From contig NZ_JONK01000027.1 in assembly GCF_000711885.1 (NCBI RefSeq), forward strand, positions 1 through 64,000: a stretch of 64,000 bases of DNA, read 5' to 3'. Numbering within the stretch: the first letter of the stretch is position 1; each line of letters starts with the position of its first letter. The position numbers were made by a program, and so were the translations under genes. Positions 53,436-62,363 of the stretch are shown piece by piece. The notes below the pieces were generated by a model. The model was not told the DNA's origin. It did not search any database and worked only from the letters and a program-made list of their open reading frames with translations. Origin of the DNA: Chromobacterium haemolyticum DSM 19808. Lineage in GTDB: Bacteria; Pseudomonadota; Gammaproteobacteria; Burkholderiales; Chromobacteriaceae.

Positions 53436-54390
53436 GCGCGGCCAGTCCATGCTTGCGCTTGGCGGCCGCCACCGCTTCCATGATTCCAATCAGGCAGTCG
53501 TCGCGATAGCGCTCCAGATCGGCGATGGAGCGCTGACCCAACTGGCGCGCGCAACCGTCCACCACCCGATCTATCAGCGCTTCGCTCAAGTCCGGCGCCG
53601 GTAGCCGGGTCCAGGGCAGTTGCAGCGCCGGGCCGAACTGGCTCAGAAAGTGGCGCATGCCGGCTTCGCCGCCGGCTAGGGCGTAAGTCTGGAAGGTGCC
53701 CATGAAGGCCCAGCGCAGGCCGGCGCCGAAGCGGATGGCGTCGTCGATTTCGCCGGTGGTGGCCACGCCGTCGTTGACCAGGTGCAGCGCTTCCCGCCAC
53801 AGGGCCTCCAGCAGCCGGTCGGCGATGAAGCCGGGCACCTCGTGGCGCACGCGCAGCGGCCGCATGCCCAGCGCCGTATAGACGCGCTCGGCGGCATCCA
53901 GCGCCTGCGGCGCGGTGTCGCGTCCGCCCAGCACCTCGACCAGTGGCAGCAGATAGACCGGATTGAAGGGGTGGCCCACCACGCAGCGCGCCGGTCGGCG
54001 GACGTCCTGGTAAAACTCGGAAGGCAGCAGGCCGGAGGTGGAGGAGGCGATGATGACCGTCTCCGGCGCGGCCGCATCGGCGCGGCGATGCAGCTCCTGT
54101 TTCAGCGCCAGCGTTTCCGGCGCGCTTTCCTGGATGAAGTCGGCGGCGGCGGCGCAGTCTTCCAGCCGGGAAACGAAGCGCAGCCGCTCGGGCGCGGCGC
54201 CGGCGGCCAGGCCGCGGCGTTCCAGCGCCGGCCAGGCGCGCTCCACTTGGGCGCGCAGACGTGCTTCGGCCTGCGGCGCGGGGTCCCAGGCCAGCACGTC
54301 GCGGCCAGCCGCCAGCGCGCGGCAGGCCCAGCCGCCGCCGATGACGCCGGCGCCCAGCACGCCGAAGGTGGCGATGTCGGTACGGTACAT
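53428..54390 (-). CDS. cdhA: L-carnitine dehydrogenase
   Basis: The 320-residue product is a 3-hydroxyacyl-CoA-dehydrogenase-like enzyme: [19 protein letters not shown] at the N-terminus binds NAD, then [15 protein letters not shown] and [18 protein letters not shown] with the catalytic His in [25 protein letters not shown] carries the second domain. In this context it should oxidise L-carnitine to 3-dehydrocarnitine. It lies two bases after cdhC. Confidence 0.92.
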   Translation of the reverse strand: MYRTDIATFGVLGAGVIGGGWACRALAAGRDVLAWDPAPQAEARLRAQVERAWPALERRGLAAGAAPERLRFVSRLEDCAAAADFIQESAPETLALKQELHRRADAAAPETVIIASSTSGLLPSEFYQDVRRPARCVVGHPFNPVYLLPLVEVLGGRDTAPQALDAAERVYTALGMRPLRVRHEVPGFIADRLLEALWREALHLVNDGVATTGEIDDAIRFGAGLRWAFMGTFQTYALAGGEAGMRHFLSQFGPALQLPWTRLPAPDLSEALIDRVVDGCARQLGQRSIADLERYRDDCLIGIMEAVAAAKRKHGLAAHE

Positions 54391-54391
54391 C

Positions 54392-55294
54392 TCAATCTCC
54401 TTTTCCGCGGCGCGGGGGCAGGCCCAGGTGGATCCGGCCTTCCACCGGCGTCAGCACGCGTGCGCCCATCAGGTCCAGCAATCGCCGCGCCTGTTCCACC
54501 AGCGCGCCGTTGCTGGCGTACACCCCTTTGGCCAGATACAGATTGTCTTCCAGCCCCACCCGGACATGGCCGCCCAGCAAGGCCGCTTGCGCCACCATGG
54601 GCATTTGTAGCCGGCCGATGCCGAAGGCCGCCCACTGCGCGCCCGGCGGCAGGCTGTCCACCATAGCCTTCATCGTGGTGGTGTCGGCCGGCGCGCCCCA
54701 GGGGATGCCCAGGCAGAGTTGGAACAGCGGCGGCGCGTCCAGCAGACCCTCGCTCAATAATTGTTTGGCGAAGCGCAGGTGGCCGGTGTCGAACACTTCC
54801 AGCTCCGGCTTGACGCCGAGTTGCTGAATGCGCCGCGCGCCGTCGCGCAACTGCCCGGGGGTGGCCACGTAGATGAAGTCGCCGTCGCCGAAGTTGAGCG
54901 TGCCGCAGTCCAGGGTGCAGATTTCCGGGCGCAATTCCTCCACGTGCAGCAGGCGCTCCAGGCCGCCGACCAGATCGGTGCCCGGCCCCAGCGGCAGCGG
55001 CCGCTCGCCGGGGCCGATCTCCACGTCGCCGCCCATGCCGGCGGTCAGGTTCAGAATCATGTCCACGCCGGACGCGCGGATGCGGTCCACCAGCTCCCGG
55101 TACAGCGCCGGCTCGCGGCTGCCCTTGCCGGTGAGCGGGTCGCGCACATGGCAGTGCACCACGGTGGCGCCGGCGCGGGCCGCCTCCACCGCGGCGGCGG
55201 CAATCTGCTTGGGCGTGACCGGTATCGCCGGATGCTTGCCCACGGTGTCGCCGGCGCCGGTGACGGCGCAGCTCAGCACGATGTCCCGGTTCAT
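54392..55294 (-). CDS. cdhC: Dehydrocarnitine cleavage enzyme (BKACE family)
   Basis: The 300-residue product belongs to the beta-keto acid cleavage enzymes. Features are [26 protein letters not shown] at the start, [18 protein letters not shown] with zinc-binding His residues, a [12 protein letters not shown] segment and [14 protein letters not shown] near the end. In carnitine degradation it condenses 3-dehydrocarnitine with acetyl-CoA to betainyl-CoA and acetoacetate. Its 5' end overlaps the broken caiX by four bases. Confidence 0.92.
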   Translation of the reverse strand: MNRDIVLSCAVTGAGDTVGKHPAIPVTPKQIAAAAVEAARAGATVVHCHVRDPLTGKGSREPALYRELVDRIRASGVDMILNLTAGMGGDVEIGPGERPLPLGPGTDLVGGLERLLHVEELRPEICTLDCGTLNFGDGDFIYVATPGQLRDGARRIQQLGVKPELEVFDTGHLRFAKQLLSEGLLDAPPLFQLCLGIPWGAPADTTTMKAMVDSLPPGAQWAAFGIGRLQMPMVAQAALLGGHVRVGLEDNLYLAKGVYASNGALVEQARRLLDLMGARVLTPVEGRIHLGLPPRRGKGD

Positions 55295-56247
55295 GGCCCG
55301 TTCCCTTCGCCTTGGCGCAGATAGGCCTGGACCAAGGGCAGGCCGGGTTTGCCGTCAAAGGAGGAGACGCCGTCCAGCCAGCGTTCCAGCGGCTGAGGGT
55401 TGGCTTGCAGCCATTGGCGCGCGGCGCGCGCGGGCGGAACCCGCTTGAGGATGGCGTTCATCACCTGGTTTTCCATGTCCAGGCTGAAGCGCAGCTGGCT
55501 GATCAGCTTCCCGGCGTTGGGACAGCGTTGCATGAAGCCGTTGGCCACCACGGTATAGACCTTGGAGCCGCCGTATTCGGCGCCGAAGGCCTGGTCGCCG
55601 CCGGCCAGATAGCTTAGCCGCATCAGGTAGTTCATCGGATGCGGCTCCCAGGCGAGGAACACCACCATGCGTTTTTGCCGGATGGCGCGGGATACCGCGG
55701 CCAGCATGCCGCTTTCGCTGGACTCCACCAGGGTGAAGCCTTTCAGACCGAAATCGTTGTTGGCGATCATTCACTTGATGATGGCGTTGCCCTGGCTGCC
55801 GGATTCTATGCCGTAGATCTTGGCGTCCAGCTGTTTGCGAAAGCGCGCGATGTCGGCGAAGGTGCGCAGGCCCTGCTCCGCAAGCTGGCTGGGCACCGCC
55901 AGCGTGTATTTGGCGCCGCTCAGATTGGGTTCGGGCAATACTTGCAGCGCCTTGGCCTGTAGAAAGGGCGTGATGGCCGTCGTTTGCGACGGCACCCAGT
56001 AGCCCAGATACACGTCGATCTGCTGGTTCTTGAGCCCGGTGAAGGCGATGGGCTCCGAGGCGAGCTGGGTGCTGGGCTGGTAGCCCAAGCCTTGCAGCAC
56101 GGCGGAGGCTAGGCCGGTGGTGGCCGCGATATCGGTCCAGCCGATGTCGGCGAAGCGGATCTTGCGACAGCTTTCCGGTTCCGCGGCCCAGGCCTGGGCG
56201 GCCAGCGCGCCGCACAGCAGCGCCAGCCAGGGGGTGGAGAGTTTCAT
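55291..56247 (-). pseudogene. caiX: caiX-like betaine/carnitine-binding protein gene with an in-frame stop
   Basis: The reading frame is open from ATG 56247 to 55291 except for a TGA at 55771-55773. Upstream it encodes a signal peptide (WLALLCGALAAQAWA) and an OpuAC-like lobe (IRFADIGWTDIAATTGLASAVLQGLGYQPS, a VYLGYWVPSQTT segment). Downstream it continues MIANNDFGLKGFTLVESSESGM and WEPHPMNYLM. GNAIIK-stop-MIANNDFGL is in one frame, so a single base change is enough to explain it. It may be a pseudogene, a read-through case or a sequence error. It is first in the carnitine operon, with GGGAGAA upstream. Confidence 0.85.
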
Positions 56248-56477
56248 GTCAGCTTCTCCCGCAAGCGGTTCCGTTGCCGACGGGCAGCGCCGGGCCGCGG
56301 GGTTGGAAGGCATGGCCGTGACCATGTTGACGCCGCGGACTTGCAGGGAGCCGGAGCGCAAGAACCAATCTAGGCGGGCGGCGCCGAATGTTAGCGCACG
56401 GGAGCGACCAATGCCGTCACCAGGGCGACCGGGCCGGCCTCGTCGAAGGAGGCCGGCGCCGGTTGCGGAACCCGGGC
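56248..56477. other. Intergenic gap upstream of caiX
   Basis: About 230 bases between the carnitine operon and the M60 gene. It must hold the caiX promoter. No clear operator or terminator was identified. Confidence 0.4.
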
Positions 56478-58556
56478 TTACGGGGTCAGGTACTGGCTGC
56501 CGTCATAAGCGCCGATGAAGGTCCAATTGCTGTTGCTGACGCCGGTGGTGGGAAAGTAGCCGTAGTTCGCGTTCTTCAGCACGAAGTAGTCGCGGGTTGA
56601 GCGATAGGGATTGTCGTAGACATAGACGTCCCCCACCGTGCCGGTTCGGCTTTCGCTCCAGCTGTTCAAACGGCTCTTGCGTTGCGAGGTCAGCATCGCC
56701 AGGTCGTAGGACTGGGTGGCGGACAGCGGGGCGCCGTTGTAGCTGTCCAGGAACTGCCAGCCGGCGTTGCTGCCGCCGTCGGTCGGGAAGTAGCCGTAGC
56801 GCGCGGTTTTCAGCTGGAAGTAGTCGCGGGTGTTGCGGTAGGGGTTGTCGTAGACGTAAACGTCTCCCGGCGCGCCCGTGCGGCTCTCGCTCCATTTTTG
56901 CAGCGATCCCTTGTTGTAGGCGGCCAGAATCATCGCATCGTAGCTTTGCGCGCCGGGGCGGCGCAGCTGGATGGCGCTGCCCAGCGTCATCTGGGTGACG
57001 CCGTCGCTGACGGTGACGCGAATCGGCGCGTACGCGCCTTGCAGCGCCTGAGCGGGCGCGGTCAGCGTCGCCGTCGCGCTGTTGCCGGGGGAGCCGCCGA
57101 AACCCGGCGGCAACTGCCACTGGTAACGCAGCGTCTTGCCGCCGGCGTTGCTGACCCGCGCTTCCACGCTGAAGGCGCGGCCGGCGTCGACGGCGGCCGG
57201 CAGCGACACGCGGCCGGCCAAGCCCTGCTGTTCAAGCGGGTAGCGATAGAGCAGGCTTTCGTCGCGGTTCAGCCAGATCGGCTGGGACAGGGCGGGCAGG
57301 GACAGGCCGCTCAGGGTCTGCCGGGTGGCCGCGCTGGCCTTCAAGCCCCATTTGTCGAAAAACGGGGTCAGGTTGTGACCGGCGACGCGGCTGGTTTCGA
57401 TGATGAAGCGCTGGCGTTTTTCCTCGTCACCGGCTGGCAGTTCGGCAAAGGGCATGCTGCGGTAGCGCTGCCCCAGCCGGCTGTAGAAATCCTTGCCAAA
57501 GGCCAGGTCCAGCTGCCAGAACATCGCCGCGCGCACGAACAAGTCCGCTTGCGCGTCGTAAGACGGCTGCGCCTGGTTCAGGTGCTGGCGCACCAAGTCC
57601 CATTTTCGGTCGGTTTCCAGCCGCGAGCGCTGGCCCAAGGCCCGTTGCACATAGAGCGAGGTCAGGTTCACCGTCACCTCGGTCTGGTCGTTCCAGGTCA
57701 TCGCCGGCATCTGGTAGTGATGGCCCAGCTCATGCCAGGGGCCCCAACCGTCTTGCTGCAGCAATTTGGAATTGGCCACCGAGCCGGCGCCGCTGACATT
57801 GGTGCCCAGCCAGTAATTGCTGGCCGACATATAGCCGCCGCTGCTGTCCGGCTTGGTGACGAATTGGTACTGGAACGGCGTTGCCGCGTGCGGATAAGGG
57901 TTGCCGGCGGCCAGGCCGTATTGTTCCTCTGCGAGGGTGACGATGCGGTCCCACAGCGTCATGGTGGCGCTTGGGTCGTCCACCTGCTGGCGCAGAACAG
58001 GTAACGGCATGGTCACGATCATGCGTTTGCCCACCAGCTCCGCGTAAGGCTCGGCCGCCAGGCGGCTCAGCATGGCGCTCCAGTCCGCCTTGCTGTGCTG
58101 TCCCAGGACGAAGCGCGGTATTTCGCGGCCGCCGCTTTGCAGCGTCGCCACGATCTTGCCGCTGCCGGGCTGGCTGCGCGGCGCGAAATAGATCACGCCG
58201 TCGTTCTGCGCGGTGATCAGGTTGAGGCCGGGACGCAACGGGACCACCTGATTGGACGGCATCGGGCTGTTGGCGCCGGCGATAGGCACTAGCCAAAGCT
58301 CCGGGGGGAGGTTGGGCGGCGTGCCCTGGTAGGCGATATTGACGCTCAGCGCTTCGCCTTTGCGCGCCCAGTAGCCGGTGGACTGGGTGGGATGGGTGAG
58401 AAAACCGCGGCGGTGAGCCAGCAGCCACTCGCTGGGATCGCCGCGTTGTTCCAGCGTCAACTGGCGAGGCGCGTCCGCGAAGGCGGGCAGAGAGGACAGA
58501 CTGGCGACCATCGCGGCGCCTAGCCACAGACAGGAACTGAGCTTAGATGCGTGCAT
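56478..58556 (-). CDS. M60-family (enhancin-like) secreted metallopeptidase
   Basis: The 692-residue product has a signal peptide (AAMVASLSSLPAFA) and a peptidase M60 domain with the zinc motif HELGHH in WGPWHELGHHYQMPAMTW, followed by a Glu in WNDQTEVTVNL. An Ig-like domain lies about 450-560. Residues 570-692 hold two copies of a 60-residue repeat built on WSESRTG-PGDVYVYDNPYR-TRDYF-LK-GYFPT. M60 proteins cut mucin-like glycoproteins; an extracellular role on host or insect mucins is likely by family. The leader upstream is highly structured. Confidence 0.92.
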   Translation of the reverse strand: MHASKLSSCLWLGAAMVASLSSLPAFADAPRQLTLEQRGDPSEWLLAHRRGFLTHPTQSTGYWARKGEALSVNIAYQGTPPNLPPELWLVPIAGANSPMPSNQVVPLRPGLNLITAQNDGVIYFAPRSQPGSGKIVATLQSGGREIPRFVLGQHSKADWSAMLSRLAAEPYAELVGKRMIVTMPLPVLRQQVDDPSATMTLWDRIVTLAEEQYGLAAGNPYPHAATPFQYQFVTKPDSSGGYMSASNYWLGTNVSGAGSVANSKLLQQDGWGPWHELGHHYQMPAMTWNDQTEVTVNLTSLYVQRALGQRSRLETDRKWDLVRQHLNQAQPSYDAQADLFVRAAMFWQLDLAFGKDFYSRLGQRYRSMPFAELPAGDEEKRQRFIIETSRVAGHNLTPFFDKWGLKASAATRQTLSGLSLPALSQPIWLNRDESLLYRYPLEQQGLAGRVSLPAAVDAGRAFSVEARVSNAGGKTLRYQWQLPPGFGGSPGNSATATLTAPAQALQGAYAPIRVTVSDGVTQMTLGSAIQLRRPGAQSYDAMILAAYNKGSLQKWSESRTGAPGDVYVYDNPYRNTRDYFQLKTARYGYFPTDGGSNAGWQFLDSYNGAPLSATQSYDLAMLTSQRKSRLNSWSESRTGTVGDVYVYDNPYRSTRDYFVLKNANYGYFPTTGVSNSNWTFIGAYDGSQYLTP

Positions 58557-58730
58557 ATTTCTCTTATTCCATCAGACCATGCCGGACTGCTGTGGGCGCT
58601 GGGCACGGTCTGTCCAGTTGCGGGTTGCGCCCTGGTCCCCGTTGGCTTGGTGGGGGGACCTACCCACTGGAGTCCGCTTCTTATTCCAAAGTTCTTATTT
58701 TATTTAGGTAAATATTTACTTTGGACTGAT
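58557..58730 (-). promoter_or_regulatory. Structured 5' leader of the M60 gene, candidate cis-regulatory RNA
   Basis: On the minus strand the leader can form CCAAAGT/ACTTTGG (58718-58724 with 58686-58692), CGGACT/AGTCCG (58671-58676 with 58583-58588), CCAGT/ACTGG (58666-58670 with 58614-58618) and GGTCCCC/GGGGACC (58654-58660 with 58634-58640). A 10-bp stem AGACCGTGCC/GGCATGGTCT (58602-58611 with 58574-58583) shares base 58583 with the CGGACT/AGTCCG stem and lies just before the start codon. The two folds compete, a riboswitch-like layout. No known class was recognised. Confidence 0.5.
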
Positions 58731-58764
58731 TGATTTTGTTCAGAACATAGACATTTTTAGACCC

Positions 58765-58872
58765 GCTAACAAACCCCTGATGCTGCGTTGCGCCGACTTG
58801 TCGTACTCATTGTACTGACTGCGTCGGCGCGCCTTGCCTCAGCCGTAAAACAGAGTTTTGTTAGCGGCTTTT
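58765..58872 (+). repeat. Intergenic repeat family A, copy 5
   Basis: Starts GCTAACAAACCCCTGATGCTG and ends GAGTTTTGTTAGCGGCTT, with GCGCCGACTTGTCGTAC and GTCGGCGCGCC inside. It closely matches copy 2 at 27395 and abuts a family-B fragment. Confidence 0.85.
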
Positions 58873-58915
58873 AGAGCCTGTTCAAAGTCTCGCGAGCAAG
58901 GGCGAGACAAGGCGT
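58873..58915 (-). repeat. Family-B repeat, truncated
   Basis: AGAGCCTGTTCAAAGTCTC GCGAGCAAGGGCGAGACAAGGCG is identical to the first 43 bases of the copy at 29121. After this the match ends. Confidence 0.75.
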
Positions 58916-58969
58916 TGCCCCCCGGGAAGCGCAGCGGGCTTTGAATCGGCTTTCAGCGCCGCGCCGCGC

Positions 58970-59455
58970 TCAGCGCACCACCAGCGCTTTCACCCGCCAG
59001 GCCAGCTTGACGTCGATGTCGGCGGTTTGCAGTTCGCGGAAGTCGTTGAGCGGATACATCATCCATTGGCTGAAGCCCATCTCCTCCAGCGGCCGGCCGT
59101 TGATGCGCAGCGCCAGGATGGGTTGATAGCGGCTTTGGTCTCCAGCTGGAATCACCACCTTGTACTGGTCTTCGGTCACCACTTCCACCGGCCGCCCGGC
59201 CGCGCCCACGGCGCGCAGGATGGCGGAGAGTGTGGGGCCGGTAAAGGAGGACTTGGGCGTCCAGGTGGTTTTAGTCTGGATGGTGCGTTGTTGCAGGCGT
59301 TCCAGCTCAGCCTTGCTGAAGTGGTATTCGCCGGCGCGGGCCTGGTTGGATACCTTGATCTGACCGGTGACGATCAGGGCCGGGGGCGTGCCGGCCCAGG
59401 AAGACGCGGCGCAGAACAAAGACAGGAGGGCGGCAAAGGACAGGATGGATCTCAT
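58970..59455 (-). CDS. Exported molybdopterin-oxidoreductase-fold protein
   Basis: The 161-residue product has a signal peptide (FAALLSLFCAASSWA) and resembles small oxidoreductase molybdopterin-binding (SUOX-fold) proteins: TGQIKVSNQARAGEYHFSKAELERL, WTPKSSFTGPTLSAILRAVG, YKVVIPAGDQSRYQPILALRINGRPLEEMG. The Cys that binds molybdopterin in YedY-like enzymes is absent, so a binding role may have been lost. ATG 59455 has AGGAG upstream. It stands alone. Confidence 0.82.
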   Translation of the reverse strand: MRSILSFAALLSLFCAASSWAGTPPALIVTGQIKVSNQARAGEYHFSKAELERLQQRTIQTKTTWTPKSSFTGPTLSAILRAVGAAGRPVEVVTEDQYKVVIPAGDQSRYQPILALRINGRPLEEMGFSQWMMYPLNDFRELQTADIDVKLAWRVKALVVR

Positions 59456-59951
59456 GGGGATGGACTCCTGAAGAGGGAATGTCGATGAAGATGACATTCT
59501 AACCTTGAAAATCCATTGTCATGCCTGCCGCTGCGCAATAAAACAAATCCATTTTAAGTTTAGGCCTACTATTCCCCTGGCTAATTTAGGTGCTAGATGG
59601 AAAAGTCATCTCCCAATCAATTAATGGTTTTAATTGTGACCGTTTTGTTTTGCATTAATGGTGTTGCCATTTGCATATTATTTTATGGTGTGGTTTATTT
59701 ATATAAATATCCGTCGCCAAATTTGGATATTAATATATTTACTCTAGAATAACTGTCCAATAGGGCAGTCAATTCAAACAAAAAGCCTGTCTATAATCTC
59801 GCCCCTTCTGAGTAGCCCGATGTCATGATTCGGACCTCTTCAGTTGCCGAAACAAATGCCGCGCCGTCCATCTCTCCGCGTTGCTTTTCATTGTCGGTTT
59901 TAAATTGCCCATGGTTTTTATAGGGCTGCCATTCAATTACCTTGATATTTT
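59456..59951. other. AT-rich intergenic region
   Basis: About 495 bases, strongly AT-rich between 59540 and 59760. It holds one small ORF (59597-59752), listed separately, and the promoter region of mdfA. The base composition differs sharply from the flanking genes. Confidence 0.55.
59597..59752 (+). CDS. Small single-pass membrane protein (51 residues), candidate
   Basis: The ORF starts ATG 59597 and ends TAA 59750-59752. Residues 1-9 are polar (EKSSPNQL). A 25-residue hydrophobic helix (about 10-36, containing VLIVTVLFCINGVAIC) follows, then VVYLYKYPSPNLDI and an acidic end. A helix of this length and the short polar tails look like a real small membrane protein, but an AT-rich sequence can give this by chance. 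The ribosome site (TTAGGTG) is weak. No homologue is known to me. Confidence 0.45.
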   Translation: MEKSSPNQLMVLIVTVLFCINGVAICILFYGVVYLYKYPSPNLDINIFTLE

Positions 59952-61208
59952 ATGAGTCAAAACTCAATTCAATCCTTGCTGCCTATTTCCCGAGGCCGCG
60001 CGCTGGGCTTTTGCCTATTGCTGGCCGCTTTCGAACTACTGACTTATATCGGCAGCGATATGGTGATGCCGGCCATGCTGCAAGTCGTCGCCGACTTGAA
60101 CGCCGACGCCCGCCACGTGCCCACGGCGCTCAACGCCTACCTGCTGGGCGGGGTGGCCTTGCAATGGCTGATTGGTCCATTGTCCGACCGTTACGGCCGC
60201 AAGCCGCTGCTGGTGGCCGGCGCCGTCGGCTTCGCCCTGGCCTGCCTGGCCGCGGTCGGCAGCCGCGATATCGAGCTGTTCAATCTGCTGCGTTTCATCC
60301 AGGGCCTGTCTCTGGGCTTCGTGATGGTGGTCAGCTACCCGGCGCTGCAAGAAGCGTTTCCGGAAAAAGACGCGGTGCGGCTGATGGCCCTGCTGGCCAA
60401 TATCGCGTTGCTGTCGCCGCTGGTCGGCCCCTTGTTGGGCAGCTTGTTGCTGGGCCTGTTGCCGTGGCGCGGCTTGTTCGCGCTGATCGGCGCGCTGGCG
60501 GCCTTGGTGGCCGTTGGCCTGTGGCGCTGGATGCCGGAAACCCTGGGCGTGGAGCGGCGCGACGGCAGCCGGCTGGCGGCGAGCCCGCTGCGCCTGGGCC
60601 GCAGCGCGCGTCAGTACGGGGCGTTGCTGCGCAACGCCCCCTTCATGCACGGCAGCGTGGCGTTGGGCCTGCTGTCCATCCCGCTGGTGGGGTGGATCGG
60701 CCTGTCGCCGCTGCTGCTGATGCGCGGGCTGGGTCTGTCCGGCATTGAGTACGGCCTGTGGCAGCTGCCGGTGTTCGGCGGGCTGATTGCCGGCAACCTG
60801 ACCCTGAACCGGCTGGCGGTCAGCCTGGAACTGGAACGGGTGCTGCGGCTGGCGCTGTGGCCCTTGTTCGGCGGCCTGGCGGCGATGCTGGCGCTGACCT
60901 GGTCCAGCGGCGCGCTGCCGGCTCTGGCGGCGGGCCTGACGCTGTACGCCTTCGGCCTGGGCCTGGGCCACGCCACCCTATACCGCTTCACCCTCTACGC
61001 CAGCGACAGCGGCAAGGGCGCGGTGGCGGCGATGCTGGGCATGATTTCCACCGCCTTGCTCGGCCTGGGTTGCAGCGCGCTGGCCTGGCTGGGCGCCGGC
61101 GCCGGCCTGCAAGCCTTCGCCGGCTGGGCCGCCTTGGGCGCCGGCCTGGCGGCTTGGCCGCTGTGGCGCTTGCTCAAGCAGCGCGCTTACGCGCTGCAAG
61201 CGGCTTGA
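59952..61208 (+). CDS. mdfA: MdfA-like multidrug major-facilitator transporter
   Basis: The 418-residue product has twelve predicted helices. The first reads LLAAFELLTYIGSDMVMPAML, keeping the acidic Glu and Asp of E. coli MdfA that handle drug-proton exchange. Motif A is GPLSDRYGRKPLLVAG. The loop phrase MALLANIALLSPLVGPLLGSLL is also MdfA-like. It is 30 bases upstream of the LuxE-like gene, so it may export the product of the pathway that follows. Confidence 0.93.
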   Translation: MSQNSIQSLLPISRGRALGFCLLLAAFELLTYIGSDMVMPAMLQVVADLNADARHVPTALNAYLLGGVALQWLIGPLSDRYGRKPLLVAGAVGFALACLAAVGSRDIELFNLLRFIQGLSLGFVMVVSYPALQEAFPEKDAVRLMALLANIALLSPLVGPLLGSLLLGLLPWRGLFALIGALAALVAVGLWRWMPETLGVERRDGSRLAASPLRLGRSARQYGALLRNAPFMHGSVALGLLSIPLVGWIGLSPLLLMRGLGLSGIEYGLWQLPVFGGLIAGNLTLNRLAVSLELERVLRLALWPLFGGLAAMLALTWSSGALPALAAGLTLYAFGLGLGHATLYRFTLYASDSGKGAVAAMLGMISTALLGLGCSALAWLGAGAGLQAFAGWAALGAGLAAWPLWRLLKQRAYALQAA

Positions 61209-61237
61209 ATCCCCATTCTCACTCCCGGAGCTCCTCC

Positions 61238-62362
61238 ATGCTGAACCACGTCGACGCGCTGTGCGCGCTGGAACACCCTTATCGCGCCGATGCCGACTGC
61301 GGCCGGCTGTTCGACGCCGCCATGCGCCAACTCAGCCATTACCACTGCGAACACACGCCCGGCTATCGCCATTGGCTGCAGGCCAACGGTCTGGACGCCG
61401 CGGCGCTGGACACGCTGGACGATTGGTCGCGGCTGCCGCCGCTGTTCGCCAACTATTTCAAACGCCAACTGGTGGTGAGCGCCACCGGTCAGGACGCGCT
61501 GGAGCTGACGTCCTCCGGCACCACCGGCCAGAAAAGCCGCATGCGCTACGACGAACGCAGCCTGGGCGCGGCGCAAAGCATGGTGGACCGCATCTTCCGC
61601 CATTACGGCTGGGACACGCCGCAACAGCCGTGCAACTACCTGCTGCTCAGCTATGAGCCGGCCGGCGCCATCACCCTGGGCACCGCCTACACCGACCAAT
61701 TCCTGTGCAAGTACGCGCCGGTGAACCAGGCCTGTTACGCCTTGCGCCACAACGGCCACGGCAACGAGTTCGACCCCTTCGGCGTGATCCGCGCCTTGCA
61801 GGACTTCGCCGAACAAGGCCTGCCGGTGCGCATGCTGGGCTTCCCCGCCTTCCTGTGGTTCGCGCTGGAACGCATGCGGGAACTGGGCCTGCCGCCGTTG
61901 CAACTGCACCCGGAATCGCTGGTGTTCCTGGGCGGCGGCTGGAAAACCCACGCGGACCGCGCCATTCCCAAGGCCGAGCTGTACCGGCGGCTGGGCGAGC
62001 AACTGGGCATTCCGGACGCGCGTTGCCGCGACGGCTACGGCGCGGTGGAGCACCCGGTGCCTTACGTGGAGTGCGAACGCCACCGCTTCCACCTGCCCAG
62101 CTACGCCCGCGCCGTGATCCGCGACACCGCCAGCCTGCGGCCGCAACCCTACGGCGCCGCCGGCTTCCTCAACCTGCTGTCGCCCTACATCACCTCCAGC
62201 CCGGCGCACAGCATTGTGATGGGCGATCTGGCCGTGCTGCATCCGGCCGAGAGCTGCGGCTGCGGCCTGGCCACCGACTGGTTCGAACTGCTGGGCCGCG
62301 CCGGCACCAGCAAGAGCCGCAGCTGCGCGGTGGCCGCCTCCGAATTGATCAAGGAATCCTGA
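61238..62362 (+). CDS. LuxE-like acyl-protein synthetase
   Basis: The 374-residue product matches LuxE/PaaK-like adenylate-forming enzymes. The nucleotide-binding loop is LELTSSGTTGQKSRMRYD, and FLGGGWKTHADRAIPKAELYRRLGE and YGAVEHPVPYVECERHRFH are typical for LuxE. LuxE activates fatty acids as acyl-AMP and passes them to LuxC for reduction. The next gene carries a LuxC-like domain, supporting that pairing. CGGAG stands upstream of the ATG. Substrate unknown. Confidence 0.9.
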   Translation: MLNHVDALCALEHPYRADADCGRLFDAAMRQLSHYHCEHTPGYRHWLQANGLDAAALDTLDDWSRLPPLFANYFKRQLVVSATGQDALELTSSGTTGQKSRMRYDERSLGAAQSMVDRIFRHYGWDTPQQPCNYLLLSYEPAGAITLGTAYTDQFLCKYAPVNQACYALRHNGHGNEFDPFGVIRALQDFAEQGLPVRMLGFPAFLWFALERMRELGLPPLQLHPESLVFLGGGWKTHADRAIPKAELYRRLGEQLGIPDARCRDGYGAVEHPVPYVECERHRFHLPSYARAVIRDTASLRPQPYGAAGFLNLLSPYITSSPAHSIVMGDLAVLHPAESCGCGLATDWFELLGRAGTSKSRSCAVAASELIKES

Positions 62363-62363
62363 T

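Noticed and set aside
10738-58915. CRISPR array
   Set aside because: The repeated sequences are dispersed kilobases apart and palindromic, without regularly spaced spacers or cas genes.
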